A DNA stretch of 64,000 nucleotides from Desmodesmus armatus (taxonomy: Eukaryota > Chlorophyta > Chlorophyceae > Sphaeropleales > Scenedesmaceae): contig VIIQ02000139.1 in assembly GCA_007449985.2 (NCBI GenBank), positions 1-64,000 of the forward strand. Direction: 5' to 3'. A model generated the notes under the pieces. It saw nothing but the letters and a program-made list of their open reading frames with translations. It searched no databases and was not told the origin of the DNA. Positions 1 to 11,264 of this stretch are shown here, piece by piece; positions within the stretch are counted from its first letter, which is position 1, and every line of letters starts with the position of its first letter. Both the position numbers and the translations under genes were made by a program.

Positions 1-2890
1 AGTACCATGCAGCGTACCACCAGCACCCTGGATTGCCGCTGTCGGCGCCATCGGGAACCCAGACGGACATACTGCATTGGGAGCCGCCGCAGTGGCTGCC
101 GGATAGGTGTGTTTACTGAAGACGTGCATGCGTTGTGATGTGTATCTGTATGTCTTTGTGTGTGGGACTCAAAATAGACAATCTGCACTGGGGCGGCTGA
201 GGCACCACGGCAGCCCCCCCCCCTCCCCCCGCACAACACTGCTTCGCTGTTGCTGTTGTCGCTGCCTCATTTTCACAAATGCACCCCTCCTGCAGCTATG
301 CGCAATCTTGTCTTGGCTGCCACCAGCCGCTCAAGCCCCTTGTCAACACCCCCGCCTTCCCAACCCCCTTGTCCAGCCTCCCCCGCCCCCCCCCCCCCCC
401 CCATGCCCCCCCCTACAAGCCCCTGGAGTGACTGAGGCACTATTGCAGCCCTTTCACAAACATTGCTTCACTGTTGCTGTTGTTGCTGCCTCTGTGTTGC
501 CAATGCACCCCTCCTGCAGCTATGCGCAATCCTGTTTTGGCTGCCACCAGCCGTTCAAGCCGCTGTTCACCCCCTGCCTGGGATGCCACCCGTGGCTGCC
601 GCACAACTGCAGGCTGTGTTGCTGTAGCTGTTTGTACACCTGCTCTGGCTCCCTGGTCTGACCACCCCCGCAATCTCACAGCAACTGCTTGTTTGCCACC
701 CACGCTTTCTTGCCCCGCTACCTGCTGCCGTTCTGCCTACAGCTATGCGCAGTCCTGCTTTGGCTGCCACCAGCCGTTCAAGCCGCTGTTCACTCGGCGC
801 TGAAGCCCATGGGCAGGCTGCGTCACCACTGCAGGCTGTGTGGCAAGGTGTTCTGTGATGCCTGCTCCAGCCAGCGCAAGATGATGCCACCACGGTTCAG
901 GTGGGTGGGTGTGTGGATGGGAAGGGGGGCCGGTAGTTGTTGAGGGGGGGGGGGTGGTCATGCATGTGTGTAGACACAGGGAGTTCATCCAGCCAATGCA
1001 TCAATCATCGTGTGCGGGTGTGCGTGTTTGTGGTAACCCAAAGATTGTGTGACGCCTGCTCCAGACAACACAAGATGATGCTACCACGATACAGGTGTGG
1101 GTAGGTGTGTGGATGGGAAGGGGGGGCGGTAGTTGTTGAGGGGGGGGTCATGCATGTGATGGGCGTGTGTGCTTGTTTGCGGTAACCCAGAAATTGTGTG
1201 ACGCCTGCTCCAGCCAACGCAAGATGATGCCTCCATGCTTCAGGTGGGTTTTGGTGTGTGGATGGGAAGGGGGGCGGTAATTGGTGTGCATGTGTGTGTG
1301 GTTGTGGGGGGGGGGGGGCGGAGACCCAACTGTTTGTTGCCCAATGGGCCTTTTGTTGGCTCCCCGAACGGGCGATGATCTGTGTAACATCCAATCACTG
1401 AATTACTGTTTGACGCCTGCTCCAGCCAGCGCAAGATGTTGCCACCACGGTTCAGGTCGGTGGGTGGATAAGGAGGGGGGCGGTAATTGTTGAGCATGTG
1501 GGGGGGGGGGGGAGGTGCGCATTTGCACGTGTGCGTGTGGCGGCCCAAAGTTTGTGTGACGCCTGCTCCAGCCAGCACAAGATGATGCCACCACGATACA
1601 GATGGGTTGGTGTGTGGATGGGAAGGGGGGGTTGTTGAGGGGGGGGGGGGGTGTCATGCATGTGGTGTGCGTGCGTGCGTGTTTGCAGAGTTTGTGTGAC
1701 GCCTGCTGCAGCCAGCACAACATGATGCCACCACGATACATGTGTGGGTGTGTGTGTCAGCAGAGGGACTGCATCTGGGTATCCACTGTGTATTTGGGGG
1801 GGGAGGGCAGTGTTGGTAGTGTTGTGCACGTGTGTGTCTGCGTGTGTGCGTGTGATGACCCAGAATTTGTGAAATTTCTGCTGGAGCCAGCACAGGATGA
1901 TGCCACCACACTTAGGTGTGTTTGTGGTGAGCAGTTTGTGGGTGAGCGGTTTGTGGGTGAGCGGGTGGGGGGAGGGCGGGGGTAGTCAATGCACATGTAT
2001 GTTGTGTGTCGACAGATGGAGTACTTGGATACATGCAAGCTTGTGTGTCGACAGAGGGAGTACACCCACTTGTGTGTGTGTGGGGGGGGGGGGAGGGGTG
2101 CATGTGCGCGTGCGTGCTTGCGCAGGTGGTTATAGTTGGGTAAGGGGGTGTGGGTGCATGCGCTGGCCATGGTTTTGTGTGGCGTTTAGCAAAGTGCAAC
2201 ACCATGCTTTCCCTACCGTAGGGAGATGGTTGGCTATGTTCCCAACCGCAACAGCACAGACTGGCCATCACTGCTGAGCAGAGGGCTCCGGTGTCCTGAT
2301 CACTTTGTATGTCAGTGCCAACTCCACCAGGTCGCCCTCTTGGTTGTGTTTGCACTGACAGACAAAGTGATCAGGACACCGGGACCCTTTGCTCTGAGTG
2401 CATGCCTTTGTGACCCTTTGTGACTATACAAGAGAGGCCTTGTGCAGAAAGAGCATTGCGCTGCAGGGCTCAGATAAGGGCCCCCCCCCCCCCACACACA
2501 CACACAACTACCAGGTGAACGCCCTCCTGATCACCTCGCTCTAACGACAGCTTTGATGCAGGGACCGCCCTGGTTTTCCGTGCTAGCGTCATTGTCGACC
2601 ATCTTTGACTATCTTTGTCGGATGATTGCTAGCCAGCATGCATGTGCACGCATGCAGTCTCTCTGTCAACACACACACAGGCAGCGTGACCCCCAGCGTA
2701 TGTGTGTGAGCTGTGTGCCACCTGCGAACAAGTTTCAGTGATGTTTTTGGTGTGTGCCCCCTTTCCCCCCTTCCCATACCATGTATATTACCGCAAACAG
2801 CGTGACCCCCAGCGTGTGTGTGAGCTGTGTGCTCAGCTGCTAGACCCCCTGCAGCCGTTTCTGGTGGGGAGGGCTTCTGCGTGTGCGCAG

Positions 2891-2926
<36 letters not shown>

Positions 2927-4360
2927 CCCCGCCCGGGGTTCGCATGCAGTGTCACCCTCACCGTGTGTGTGAGCTGTGTGTGCACTGCAGTGCCACCCAA
3001 CACAACACATCCTCAACCCCCCCCCCCTGCTACCCCCCCCCCCTCCCTCCCTCCTGCAGGCAGCGTGACCCCCAGCGTGTGTGTGAGCTGTGTGCGCAAC
3101 TGCTCGACCCCCTGCAGCCCTTCCTGGTGGGAACGGCCTGCTGCATGTGCCCAGCCCCCGTCCACAATGCCCTGGACCCCGTTAGCCTCAGCTCGCGTCA
3201 GCGCTATGTGCTCTACACAGCCCCCCCCCCTCTCCAAACACACCCCACACCTCCAACAACACTGCTTCTGCCTCCCTCCCCCCCCCCCCCCCCACATCCC
3301 CATCCCCACAGGCAGCGTGACCCCCAGCGTGTGTGTGAGCTGTGTGCGCAGCTGCTCGACCCCCTGCAGCCGTTTCTGGTGGGAACGGCCTGCTGCATGT
3401 GCCCAGCCCCCCGTCCACAATGCCCTGGACCCCATTAGCCTCAGCTCACGTCAGCGTTATGTGCTCTACACAGACCCCCCCCCCCCCAAACACACCTGCA
3501 CACCTCCAACAACGCTGTTTCCGCCTGCCTCCGCCCCCCCCCCCCCTCTCACATCCCCATCCCCACAGGCAGCGTGACCCCCAGCGTGTGTGTGAGCTGT
3601 GTGCGCAGCTGCTCGACCCCCTGCAGCCCTTCCTGGTGGGGACGGCTGCAGCATGTGCACAGCCCCCCGTGCATGACGCCCTGGACCCCGTTAGCCTCAG
3701 GAGCTGGCTCAACAGCCCTTGGGGGGTGTGCATGGCTGATGAGGTGTATAAGGCGGCTAACATTGTGGCTACATTCAGCCAGGTGTGTATTGCACATGGG
3801 TGTGTGTTAGGGGGGGGGGGTATCAACATGAGAGGAGAAAGGAGTGGGAATGAGTTGGTGTATGTGGTTGGGTGCGGCTGCATTCAGCCCCCCGTCCATG
3901 ATGCCCTAGACCCTGTTAGCCTGAGCAGCTGGCTCAACAGCCCCTGGGGGGCATGCATGGCTGACGAGGTCTATAAGGCGGCCAACATTGTGGCCACATT
4001 CAGCCAGGTGTGTTTGGGATAGGGGGAGGGTCTGTCACAGTGGTTGAGTACTGTGTGTGTGTGTGGGGGGGGGGGTGTTTGATGTCCATATGGCAGACGA
4101 GGTGTTTAAGGCGGCCAACATCGTGGCTACATTCAGCCTGTTGTGTGTGGGGGGGAGGGGGGGGGTAATGTTTGTTCAGGAGCTGGGCACTCTGTGTAGT
4201 GGCGTACGGAAGTTAGGTGCACGTGGCGGCAGATACTGTGTATGCGTCAGGCATATATCCACCATTGGCATTATCTTTCTCGTTGGGCTTGCGTCAGGTG
4301 CCGTTGCCTGTATAGGGTAAACCCATCCCACTGAGTTGTCGAATTGACCCAGACTGTGAC

Positions 4361-4404
<44 letters not shown>

Positions 4405-4771
4405 CACAGGCCGTGCGCCCCGAGCTTGAGCGTCAGGTGCCCATCAGCCTGCTGCGAGGCGTGAGGGGGCTGGCCCTGCTGAGTGTGATGCGTGTGGGGG
4501 CAGGGTGGTCATGCACGGCAGGCACGGGAGTGGTGGTGGCACGACAACGCAATGGGACATGGTGAGCAACTGTTCTTGTGCTGGGGTGTTGTCTGTCCTA
4601 TGCCGTCTGATCTATGCAAGTATGGGGCGCTTTTGGATGTGTATGCAGGCACTCCATGTGCTGACACACAGACATGTCTGTACAGCAACCAGCCTGTCAC
4701 CACCTCCCAGCATCACCCCTTTTTTGCTGCTCCTCAAACCGCACACAGATCCACCTCCCATCCTCCTCCTT

Positions 4772-4810
<39 letters not shown>

Positions 4811-6453
4811 CGCGCCTTTGCTGCCCCCCCCCCCTGCAGGTCCGCGCCATGTGCCATATCCTGCTACGGCCTGGGCTGGGGAGTCTCCCTCGGCGGCGTC
4901 CTCACAGATGTCCTGCTAGTCCTACGGACAGAGGAAGCAGTTAAAACTTTACTCACTATACCCCTTCACTCAGCCCTGCCGGATTCTCCGCCTGAACTCC
5001 CTCTCCCCCCTCCATCTGCTGCCCCCCCCCCCCCCCCCACTTTCCTCTGCTCCCCCCCTCCAGGTCCGCCCCATGTGCCATATCCTGCTACGGCCTGGGC
5101 TGGGGTGTCTCCCTAGGTGGTGCCCTCACAGAACGTCCTGCTGGTCCTATGCACCGAGGAAGCAGTGAAACCCCTGCACTCACCCCTGCTTGATCTCCCA
5201 GCTAATCTCCCCCCCCCCCCCCCCCCCCCCCCCCATGAACGCAATGTTGCAGGTCTGCCCCTTGCGCCATATCCTGCTACGGTCTGGGCTGGGGTGTATC
5301 CCTAGGTGGTGCCCTCACAGAACGTCCTGCTGGTCCTATGCACCGAGGAAGCAGTGAAAGCCTTCGCTTCCGCCTCGGTCCCCTTGCCTCCGCCTCTATT
5401 CCACTGCACTCAGTCCTGACGAATCTCCCAGCTAAACTTTCTCCTTCCCCCTCTGTTCCCCCCCTCCCCCCCCCCCCCCCAGGTCTGCCCCGTGCGCCAT
5501 ATCCTGCTACGGCCTGGGCTGGGGTGTCTCACTCGGCGGCGCCCTGACAGACGTCCTGCTAGTCCTACGAACAGAGGAAGCAGTAAAGGCCTTTGCTTCC
5601 GGGACCTCCCTAGGCCTGGGAACCTCAGCCAACCTGGCCCTTGGGCCAGTGGCCGGTCAGCAGAAGCCTCCCTTCGGATGGGGGGTTTAGCCGCCAAGGG
5701 GGCGGTGGTAGGGTATAGCTGCAGCAGGGGGGCGTATGCAGGGGTGGGGTTGGAAGGGACGGTTACGAGCTGTCGGGGTGCGGTGAACCGGGCGTTTTAC
5801 GGGTGTGAGGTCACTCCTCGGCAGTTACTGGTGGACTGCAGTGTACCGCAGCCGCCGGCGGCTGTACTGCTTTATGAGAAGCTTGAAGGTTTGACCGCGC
5901 TGTTGGAAAACAGGGGGTCATTGGTTCAGTCAGAGGCTGTAGCAGCAGCAGCAGCGGTGCCGGTGGCTGTAGCGCAGGCCTGCAGGCCGCTGGCAGTAGC
6001 AGCAGCGGCGGCAGCGGACTGCAAGGCGGTTGGAAAGCAGCAGCAGCAGCAGCAGGAGGGGGCGGCGGCTGTCGGGGGTGGTGTGGGGGTGGTGAGCAGC
6101 AGCAATGAGAGCAGCAGCAGCAGCAGGGAGTGGGACATGGTGGGGAGCTTTGCTGCTGCTGATGCTCTCGAGCAGTTTGAGGAGCCCCACCCACAGTACT
6201 CGCAGACACTCCCACAGCAGCAGCAGCAGCAGCAGCAGCGGGGGGGGGGGTGTTTGAGGTACCAGGTATGGGAGGGGAGAGTGATGGGGAGGATAGCATA
6301 GAGGACTTTCTGGCCTCTGCCCCCCCTGCACCCACACACCTGCTGCACGACTACCATGCCAGTGCTAGTCAGCAGCAGCAGCAGCAGCAGGTGGGGCATG
6401 GAGAGCAGCAGCAGGAGGAGGAGGAGGAAATGATGTATGCCCTGGAGTGGTAA
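1..6453 (+). CDS. FYVE-SYLF (DUF500/Ysc84) endosomal protein, CFS1-like, 5' partial
   Basis: Supported exons: <3..106, 743..900, 3569..3782, 4410..4561, 5483..6453. The first ends in WLPD and joins in phase to SYAQSCFGCHQPF. Exon 2 adds RLRHHCRLCGKVFCDAC and exon 3 QRDPQRVCELC, giving all eight zinc-binding Cys of a FYVE finger, which binds PI3P on endosomes. A linker with SWLNSPWG and ADEVYKAANIV leads to the lipid/actin-binding SYLF domain (GVRGLALLSVMRVGAG, YGLGWGVSLGG, AYAGVGLEG, NRAFYG). A polyQ, acidic tail ends EEEEEMMYALEW. This order matches plant FYVE/SYLF proteins such as CFS1. Three one-base frame breaks (near 798, 5651 and 6240-6250) interrupt otherwise conserved sequence; each is repaired by one added base, so assembly error is likelier than pseudogenisation. 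Introns hold many partial exon copies, listed separately. Family call is strong; exact junctions are inferred. Confidence 0.85.
296..800 (+). repeat. Three tandem copies of the first FYVE half-exon
   Basis: A unit of about 223 bp repeats with exon starts at 296, 520 and 743, each preceded by a CAG-type acceptor. Copy 1 reads SYAQSCLGCHQPLKPL and copy 2 SYAQSCFGCHQPFKPLFT before degenerating. Only copy 3 continues into the rest of the FYVE finger. The upstream exon donor at 107 could join any of the three in phase. Confidence 0.85.
821..1916 (+). repeat. Seven tandem copies of the CDACSSQ-KMMPP exon end with donor
   Basis: The intact exon end (LCGKVFCDACSSQRKMMPPRF, donor at 901) is followed by six shorter copies ending near 1092, 1243, 1456, 1600, 1740 and 1915. 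Each keeps a variant of the 3' end of the exon, in most cases followed by GT and the same G-rich intron start. Divergence grows in the last copies; the 1860-1915 copy has lost the Cys residues. Units are about 120-210 bp. Confidence 0.85.
2288..2382. repeat. Inverted repeat with 31-bp arms
   Basis: Arms 2288-2318 and 2352-2382 match at 30 of 31 positions around a 33-base loop, inside the FYVE-SYLF intron between exon-copy arrays. Confidence 0.85.
2667..3568 (+). repeat. Tandem copies of the QRDPQRVCELC (FYVE C-terminal) exon start
   Basis: Copies of the exon start occur near 2670, 2797, 2950 (degenerate), 3058 and 3309, before the copy used in the gene model at 3569. The 3058 and 3309 copies encode QRDPQRVCELCAQLLDPLQP and continue to HNALDP before losing the ORF. 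Poly-C tracts of up to about 40 bases lie before several acceptors. Confidence 0.8.
3888..4140 (+). repeat. Two downstream copies of the ADEVYKAANIVATFS exon end
   Basis: After the exon ending at 3782, a near-complete 3' copy (HDALDPVSLSSWLNSPWG to ATFSQ, donor-like GTGTGT after 4007) and a shorter copy (ADEVFKAANIVATFS, about 4087-4138) follow in the same orientation. Both lie inside the inferred intron 3783-4409. Confidence 0.8.
4841..5482 (+). repeat. Three upstream copies of the SYLF core exon start
   Basis: Copies beginning near 4841, 5064 and 5252 repeat the acceptor and the start of the SYLF exon (APCAISCYGLGWGVSLGG, VLLVL..EEAVK). Only the fourth, at 5483, reads on into the remainder of the domain. 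Poly-C tracts precede the acceptors. Confidence 0.85.
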
Positions 6454-8381
6454 GGGGAGCGACTGTGGGGTTTTGTGCTGGCCCTTTGCCCAGGAGGAAA
6501 TGCTGTATGTGTTGGACTGGTGAGGCCGCTGCACTGCTCTCCACGCGCACCCAATGTTGTAAGCAGGCACGGTTAACTGCTGCAAAGCTGTGTACTGCTG
6601 TGCCTGCAACATGTGGTGCCTGTGCTGGCGGTGCAGCCTGCTGCGGTGTGTCAGCACAGGCGGTTTGCTTGCTGCGCGCTGGCTACGCTCAGCTTCTGCA
6701 GCATGTTTGACTTCTTCTTGCCTCCCTCCTCCCCGGGGTGCCCGTGCTGCAGCAGCTGTGAGGTGTTGTGCTGGCCCTTTGTTCTCGGATGAAACATGGT
6801 TTACAGGTCCTGCGCGGCTACATCCTCCTGATGTATGATTTTGAATCTTTGCTCTCCTCCAGTGAGAAGGCGTGTGCTTGTCGGAGGGCCATGATGGCAA
6901 CACGGTTCCGCCCTTACGTATGTGGCTGGCGACACCCGTTGTGTTGTGTATGGGTACCCACACCGGTGTGAACTAGCAGCTGCTGTCTGCGCTTACCTTG
7001 CTTGCTATCCCGAGGAACTGCTTGTTGCATGTATGTTTGCTCTCCCAAAAGAAGGCGAGGGCCTTGATGGTGACACGTGTCGTCCCTGAACTATGTGGCT
7101 GACGGTGCTCGTTGTGTTGTGTACGGGTGTAAGCCAGCAGCTGCTGTCCAAGCTGGCATCCTTGCTTGCTATGCGTTGGAGCTGGTGGATTGATGTATCA
7201 ATAGCCCCTGGTGATGCCTATGCAAATGGGTGCGGCAGGTGTTTCTGAGGCACAACAGCGCCTGCTTTTTGTACCATGCCACCCAAGAGTGTGTACCACC
7301 AAGAGTGTGTACCAGCCTTCAACTTGTACGTCTGTGTGGCGGTTGACCTGATGGACATGTGTTGAGGCATAGCTTGCAACCAGGCATTGCATGTGTGTTT
7401 GTGTGTCATGGGGCACGGCCGTCTGTATACATGTTTGTACTTACTGTTCTGCTGACTGTGCTCCTGCTGGTGACCTGTGTTGATGCGGTTAGTGGTGGGT
7501 ACTCGTATAGAGTGTATGTGTGATGTTGCCAACTGCCACTGAGGTTGGCAGTTATGGGTCTGCGGGGTTTTGACCAAATCCTCACCATGGTGAAGGGGTT
7601 CAGTCGCTGGGTTGCCGTGTGTACAATAATGCCTGTATTCATGTTGGTTGGGCTTGTGGTTGTGGTTGTTGGCTAGCTGGTTGGTTCTAGTTGGATCGTT
7701 GACTGAGGCAAAGCAGAGGTGCATGGGTCGCTTCGCCCCGATGTCCCTTTTTGTGTTGCTTAGTGCCAGGCTGTCAGCCTTGAGAGCACTAGACTGTGTT
7801 AACCATGTAACACTCCAAGGGTACGCATGTGGCGCATGCATGTCCTGCTGCAATACAAACCATGGTGGTCTGTAGCCTAGTGAACTGCACGACTTGCGCA
7901 TGCGCACACCCTTGCATGCACCGCATTGCGGCCTGAGGCATATGTTGAATGAGTAACGCTTGGTACAACAACGATTGATTGCCTATAAACACATCGAACC
8001 AAAAGGTTCCAAGTGTGCGCACCCACACGAAGTCTCGAGTGGGCGCAACCCAGCACGAGCAGAAAAAGGAGCGCACGGTCAACGCCGAACGCGGGCCTTG
8101 GCGGTCAGGTTTGCTTCAAGCAGTGATCGTGGATAGCGCGCCGAGACCGATCATATTGATCTTGGTGACTTTGGAAGTGGAGCGTGAATAGTTGACGATC
8201 GCATGCGGTCGTAAACTGCTACCGCAATTGCTCCGCGATGACCGATGGTCCGACCCTTGGAAGCTGACTGGGTGTCTGACTGACCCGAGCCACAGACTTC
8301 TTGGGTATTTGATCAGCGCCTCCTAGGTTTTGATAATGGATAATGGTCAGAAGCTATCGCTGTCCCCACAAACGAATTGAA
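6454..8381. other. Intergenic region with a local duplication
   Basis: No supported gene. A segment at about 6865-6995 is repeated in diverged form at about 7050-7190 (shared blocks GTGTGAACTAGCAGCTGCTG-like and CTTGCTTGCTATCC-like). A 229-codon open frame on the minus strand (7218-7907) has no recognisable domain and no splice context. The bases before 8382 are probably the cytochrome b561 promoter and 5' UTR. Confidence 0.5.
6558..6562 (+). promoter_or_regulatory. Putative poly(A) signal TGTAA
   Basis: TGTAA, the usual green-algal polyadenylation signal, lies about 105 bases past the stop of the FYVE-SYLF gene. Confidence 0.4.
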
Positions 8382-11264
8382 ATGGTCGTTTCCAGAGGCT
8401 CCCTGCTCTGGCTTGCCGTTGGCGCTGTTGCTGCTCTCGCAGCAGCATCCGCCCAGGTCTTCCCAGATGCCCTCCTCACAAACTCCCTGCATGTAAACCC
8501 TCGTACAGCTTCCCACATACCCCCAGCAGCACGGATCAGCCGCACTCTGCAGCAAAGTGCAGGTTCACAACCTACTGCAGCGGCAGGTCCTGTGGGAGAG
8601 GGTATCTTGGATATTGCATCATATGAGGCAGCTCAGGCGAGAACCGGGCGATTTATCTACACATATGCAGTGCTGATGTGCTTAGCGTGGGTTGGGCTGC
8701 TGCCATGTGAGTGCTGTGAGGGGTGGCGTGGGTTTGACTAGGGATGCCGCATCATGCGGTGGGATCACGGTGGGACCAAACTTTGAATGCGTGCTGTAGT
8801 GCTGCTGGTGCCACCAGCACCAGGGTACCAGCGCCGGGTGCTAGGGTTGTTTTCCAGAAAATGATCCCCAGCGGTCATGCCATGCAGTGCATGCCGTGTA
8901 TATGACCATGCATGCCGTATGGCAGGGGGTAGTTGCCAGCACATTGGCTGCGAGGCACCCATGAGCTCTGCGGTACACCAGGCTGGGCATGAATTCATGA
9001 TCGAACTTGAGCCTACCTGAAATTGTGTGGCTGTAGCGCTGTAGCGCTGCCAGCACCAGCATGCGGTGGCTGAACCAGCCAGCCAGCTTGATTACAAGAC
9101 TTGAAGGTTCTGTGGGAATGCAGTGGACTTCACCGGGTGATTGCGGGCTTGGGGGGTGGGGGTGGAGAAGGGGGGGTCTGTCTGGCAAGGCCTTCCCTCT
9201 GACGCCCCCCCACTCCCGCTCTCAGGACGCATGACTCAAGCCCCCCCCCCTTCTCCACCCCCCCTCCCCCATTGCTGTTGCAGTTGGCATACTGTTAGCC
9301 CAATCCCGTTGGGCGCAGCCGTTGCGCAATGCAGTGCTGGGCAAGAAGGTGTGGTTCTGGCTGCACATGGCCGTCAACGCTACAGGGGTGGTCCTGGTGA
9401 TTGTAGCATTCGCCATTGCAACAAGGTGTGTTGACGGCCACGCTGACTTCAAGTCAGCCTTGTGTGCCCCGGTGATGATCGCCAAAGCACCAATGTCTGT
9501 ATGCCATGCATGCCATACTGTGTAGAGTCCAAGTGTCGACCGTCACGTTGAATTTGGACCGCACTGATGTCATAGTGTTGTGTGAGTAGCGCCTACCCAG
9601 CCTGGGGCTTTGCATCATGCCAATCGGCATGCCATTTCGGCCTTCTAGTTGTGCTGAACCATTCCCGCCTGCCTGCTTTTGTGCTCTTCATGCTGGGTTG
9701 TCGCAGCAAGTCCACTGGTATGGGCAAAGAGAGGGGCAGCGGCTCTGTGGCGCTCACGCACAAGGCTCTGGGCATAATTGCATTTGCGCTGCTGCTCCTG
9801 CAGGTGGGTGGGGTTTAGCAGGGGTTGGGGTTTTTGCAGTGGTTGGGGTTTCGAAACGAGTAGTGCATGCCAACAAAGTGAACTTCATGGACTCACACAG
9901 CGCGTGGCTTGTATTTTGTAGTGCTAGTGCTATGGCTTTCCAGCACTCAGCACAGACGAGTTGTGGACGCACACCTGTCACGCCACACTGAAGTGAAGTT
10001 CTCCACGTGTTGAATGCGGTTGCCCCCGGGGCCCGCACACATATGTGATGCCACTTACTGCCGCTGAGTAACACAAGTGGTGTTACACCCTTATAAAGGC
10101 ATGCGCTCTCAAAGTCATCGAGTAGTAGCATAGCTCATGTGTATGCCTTCTGCTCTTGCAGACTGTTGCAGCCTTCATCCGGCCCCACCCCCACCTCGCC
10201 CTGAGGGGTGTGTGGAACGCTGTGCACCATAACCTGGGCCGCGTGGTGGTTCTGGTGGCCTGGATAAACATCTGGCTGGGCGTGTCCATTGGCTATAGGA
10301 GGCTGCCTGGCGCCAGTCTTGCAAGGTGGCTGGGACCATTGGCAGGTAGGTAGATGCCCTGCGTGTGTGTATATTGTATGATGTGGCATGTGTGGGAGCC
10401 ATCTGGCTGGGTGTGGCCATTGGCTATAGGAGGCTGCCTGGCGCCAGCCTTGCAAGGTGGCTGGGACCACTGGTAGGTAGGTAGCTGCCTTGCATGTGTG
10501 GGCCATGTGGTGATCCTGGTGGCCTGGATTGCTAACTGGCTGGGTGTGGCCATTGGCTACAGGAGGCTGCCTGGCGCCAGTCTTGCAAGGTGGCTGGGAC
10601 CACTGGCAGGTAGGTGGATGCCTTGCGATATGCTTGGATGACACTCAAAATTTCACTAAACAATCAGCACGTGCAGAAGCCTGTGGCACAGTGGAGGGCT
10701 TGCGCAGGGGAGGGTTCATCAGATGCTTCCGCCCACCTACGCCTCCATCTGCTCATCCAGCTAGAAACACCCCAAGCATCCACAGCCGCTGTCATTCATC
10801 ACTTGTGATGCCACACACAGGCTCTTCTTGCAGCTGCCCTAGACACTATCATGCTGAAGTTCTGCTCCTGTTGCCGCAAGTTCTGCAGCTGCGCAGGGCA
10901 TAAGCTCTGCTTGCTGCTCCTGTTGCTCCTGCTCCGTCCTGCTGCCCACTGACTGGTTCTGCTGCCTGTTTCGCTGTTGCTCGTGCTTCTTTTTGCTCCT
11001 GTTGCTTCTGCAGCTGCGCAGGGCATCCTGCTGCTGGCTTACCTTCTCAACCAGGGTCTGAAGAAGCGGACATTCAAAGAGGAGGCCACCGAGGAAAAGT
11101 GGCAGGACAGACTGGCTGAGCGCGACAACTATCATCATGGTGATGGTGTCGTGGTGACCGCGGGAGCGCCGGCGGGCCCGGCTCGCTGTCTGACAGTGCG
11201 GGGTCGAGCGGGAACGCTGCTGGGGATATCTACGGCAGCAGCATCCGGGCTACGGCTAGGGTAG
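8382..11264 (+). CDS. Cytochrome b561-domain membrane protein
   Basis: Model: join(8382..8706, 9284..9425, 9707..9803, 10162..10345, 11014..11264), 332 residues with every phase matching. An N-terminal signal peptide (LLWLAVGAVAALAAASAQ) is followed by an Ala/Pro-rich lumenal stretch and then hydrophobic helices. Candidate haem histidines sit in WFWLHMAVNATG, ALTHKALGIIAF and WNAVHHNLGRVVV. The R-x-H-H-x2-LGR region and the IGYRRLPG turn are typical of eukaryotic b561 transmembrane electron carriers, which use ascorbate or NADH to reduce iron or monodehydroascorbate across a membrane. No DOMON domain is visible, so it resembles a stand-alone b561 core. The last exon gives a charged cytosolic tail (KKRTFKEEATEEKW). 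Exon 4 has two partial copies downstream. Substrate and membrane are unknown. Confidence 0.8.
10395..10610 (+). repeat. Two partial copies of cytochrome b561 exon 4
   Basis: The 3' part of exon 4 (WLGV..IGYRRLPGASLARWLGPL plus a GTAGGT donor) is repeated at about 10395-10480 and 10500-10610, both inside the intron 10346-11013. The third copy reaches further 5' (RVVVLVAWI-like) than the second. Neither has an acceptor at its start. Confidence 0.85.

Noticed and set aside
2827..3577. Long Pro/Cys-rich frames over the FYVE exon arrays
   Set aside because: They run through poly-C tracts and exon copies in the wrong frame; only the QRDPQRVCELC frame is meaningful.
7218..7907. 229-codon minus-strand open frame
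   Set aside because: No start context, domain or splice sites; composition (His, Thr, Gln rich) looks like a chance frame in GC-skewed DNA.
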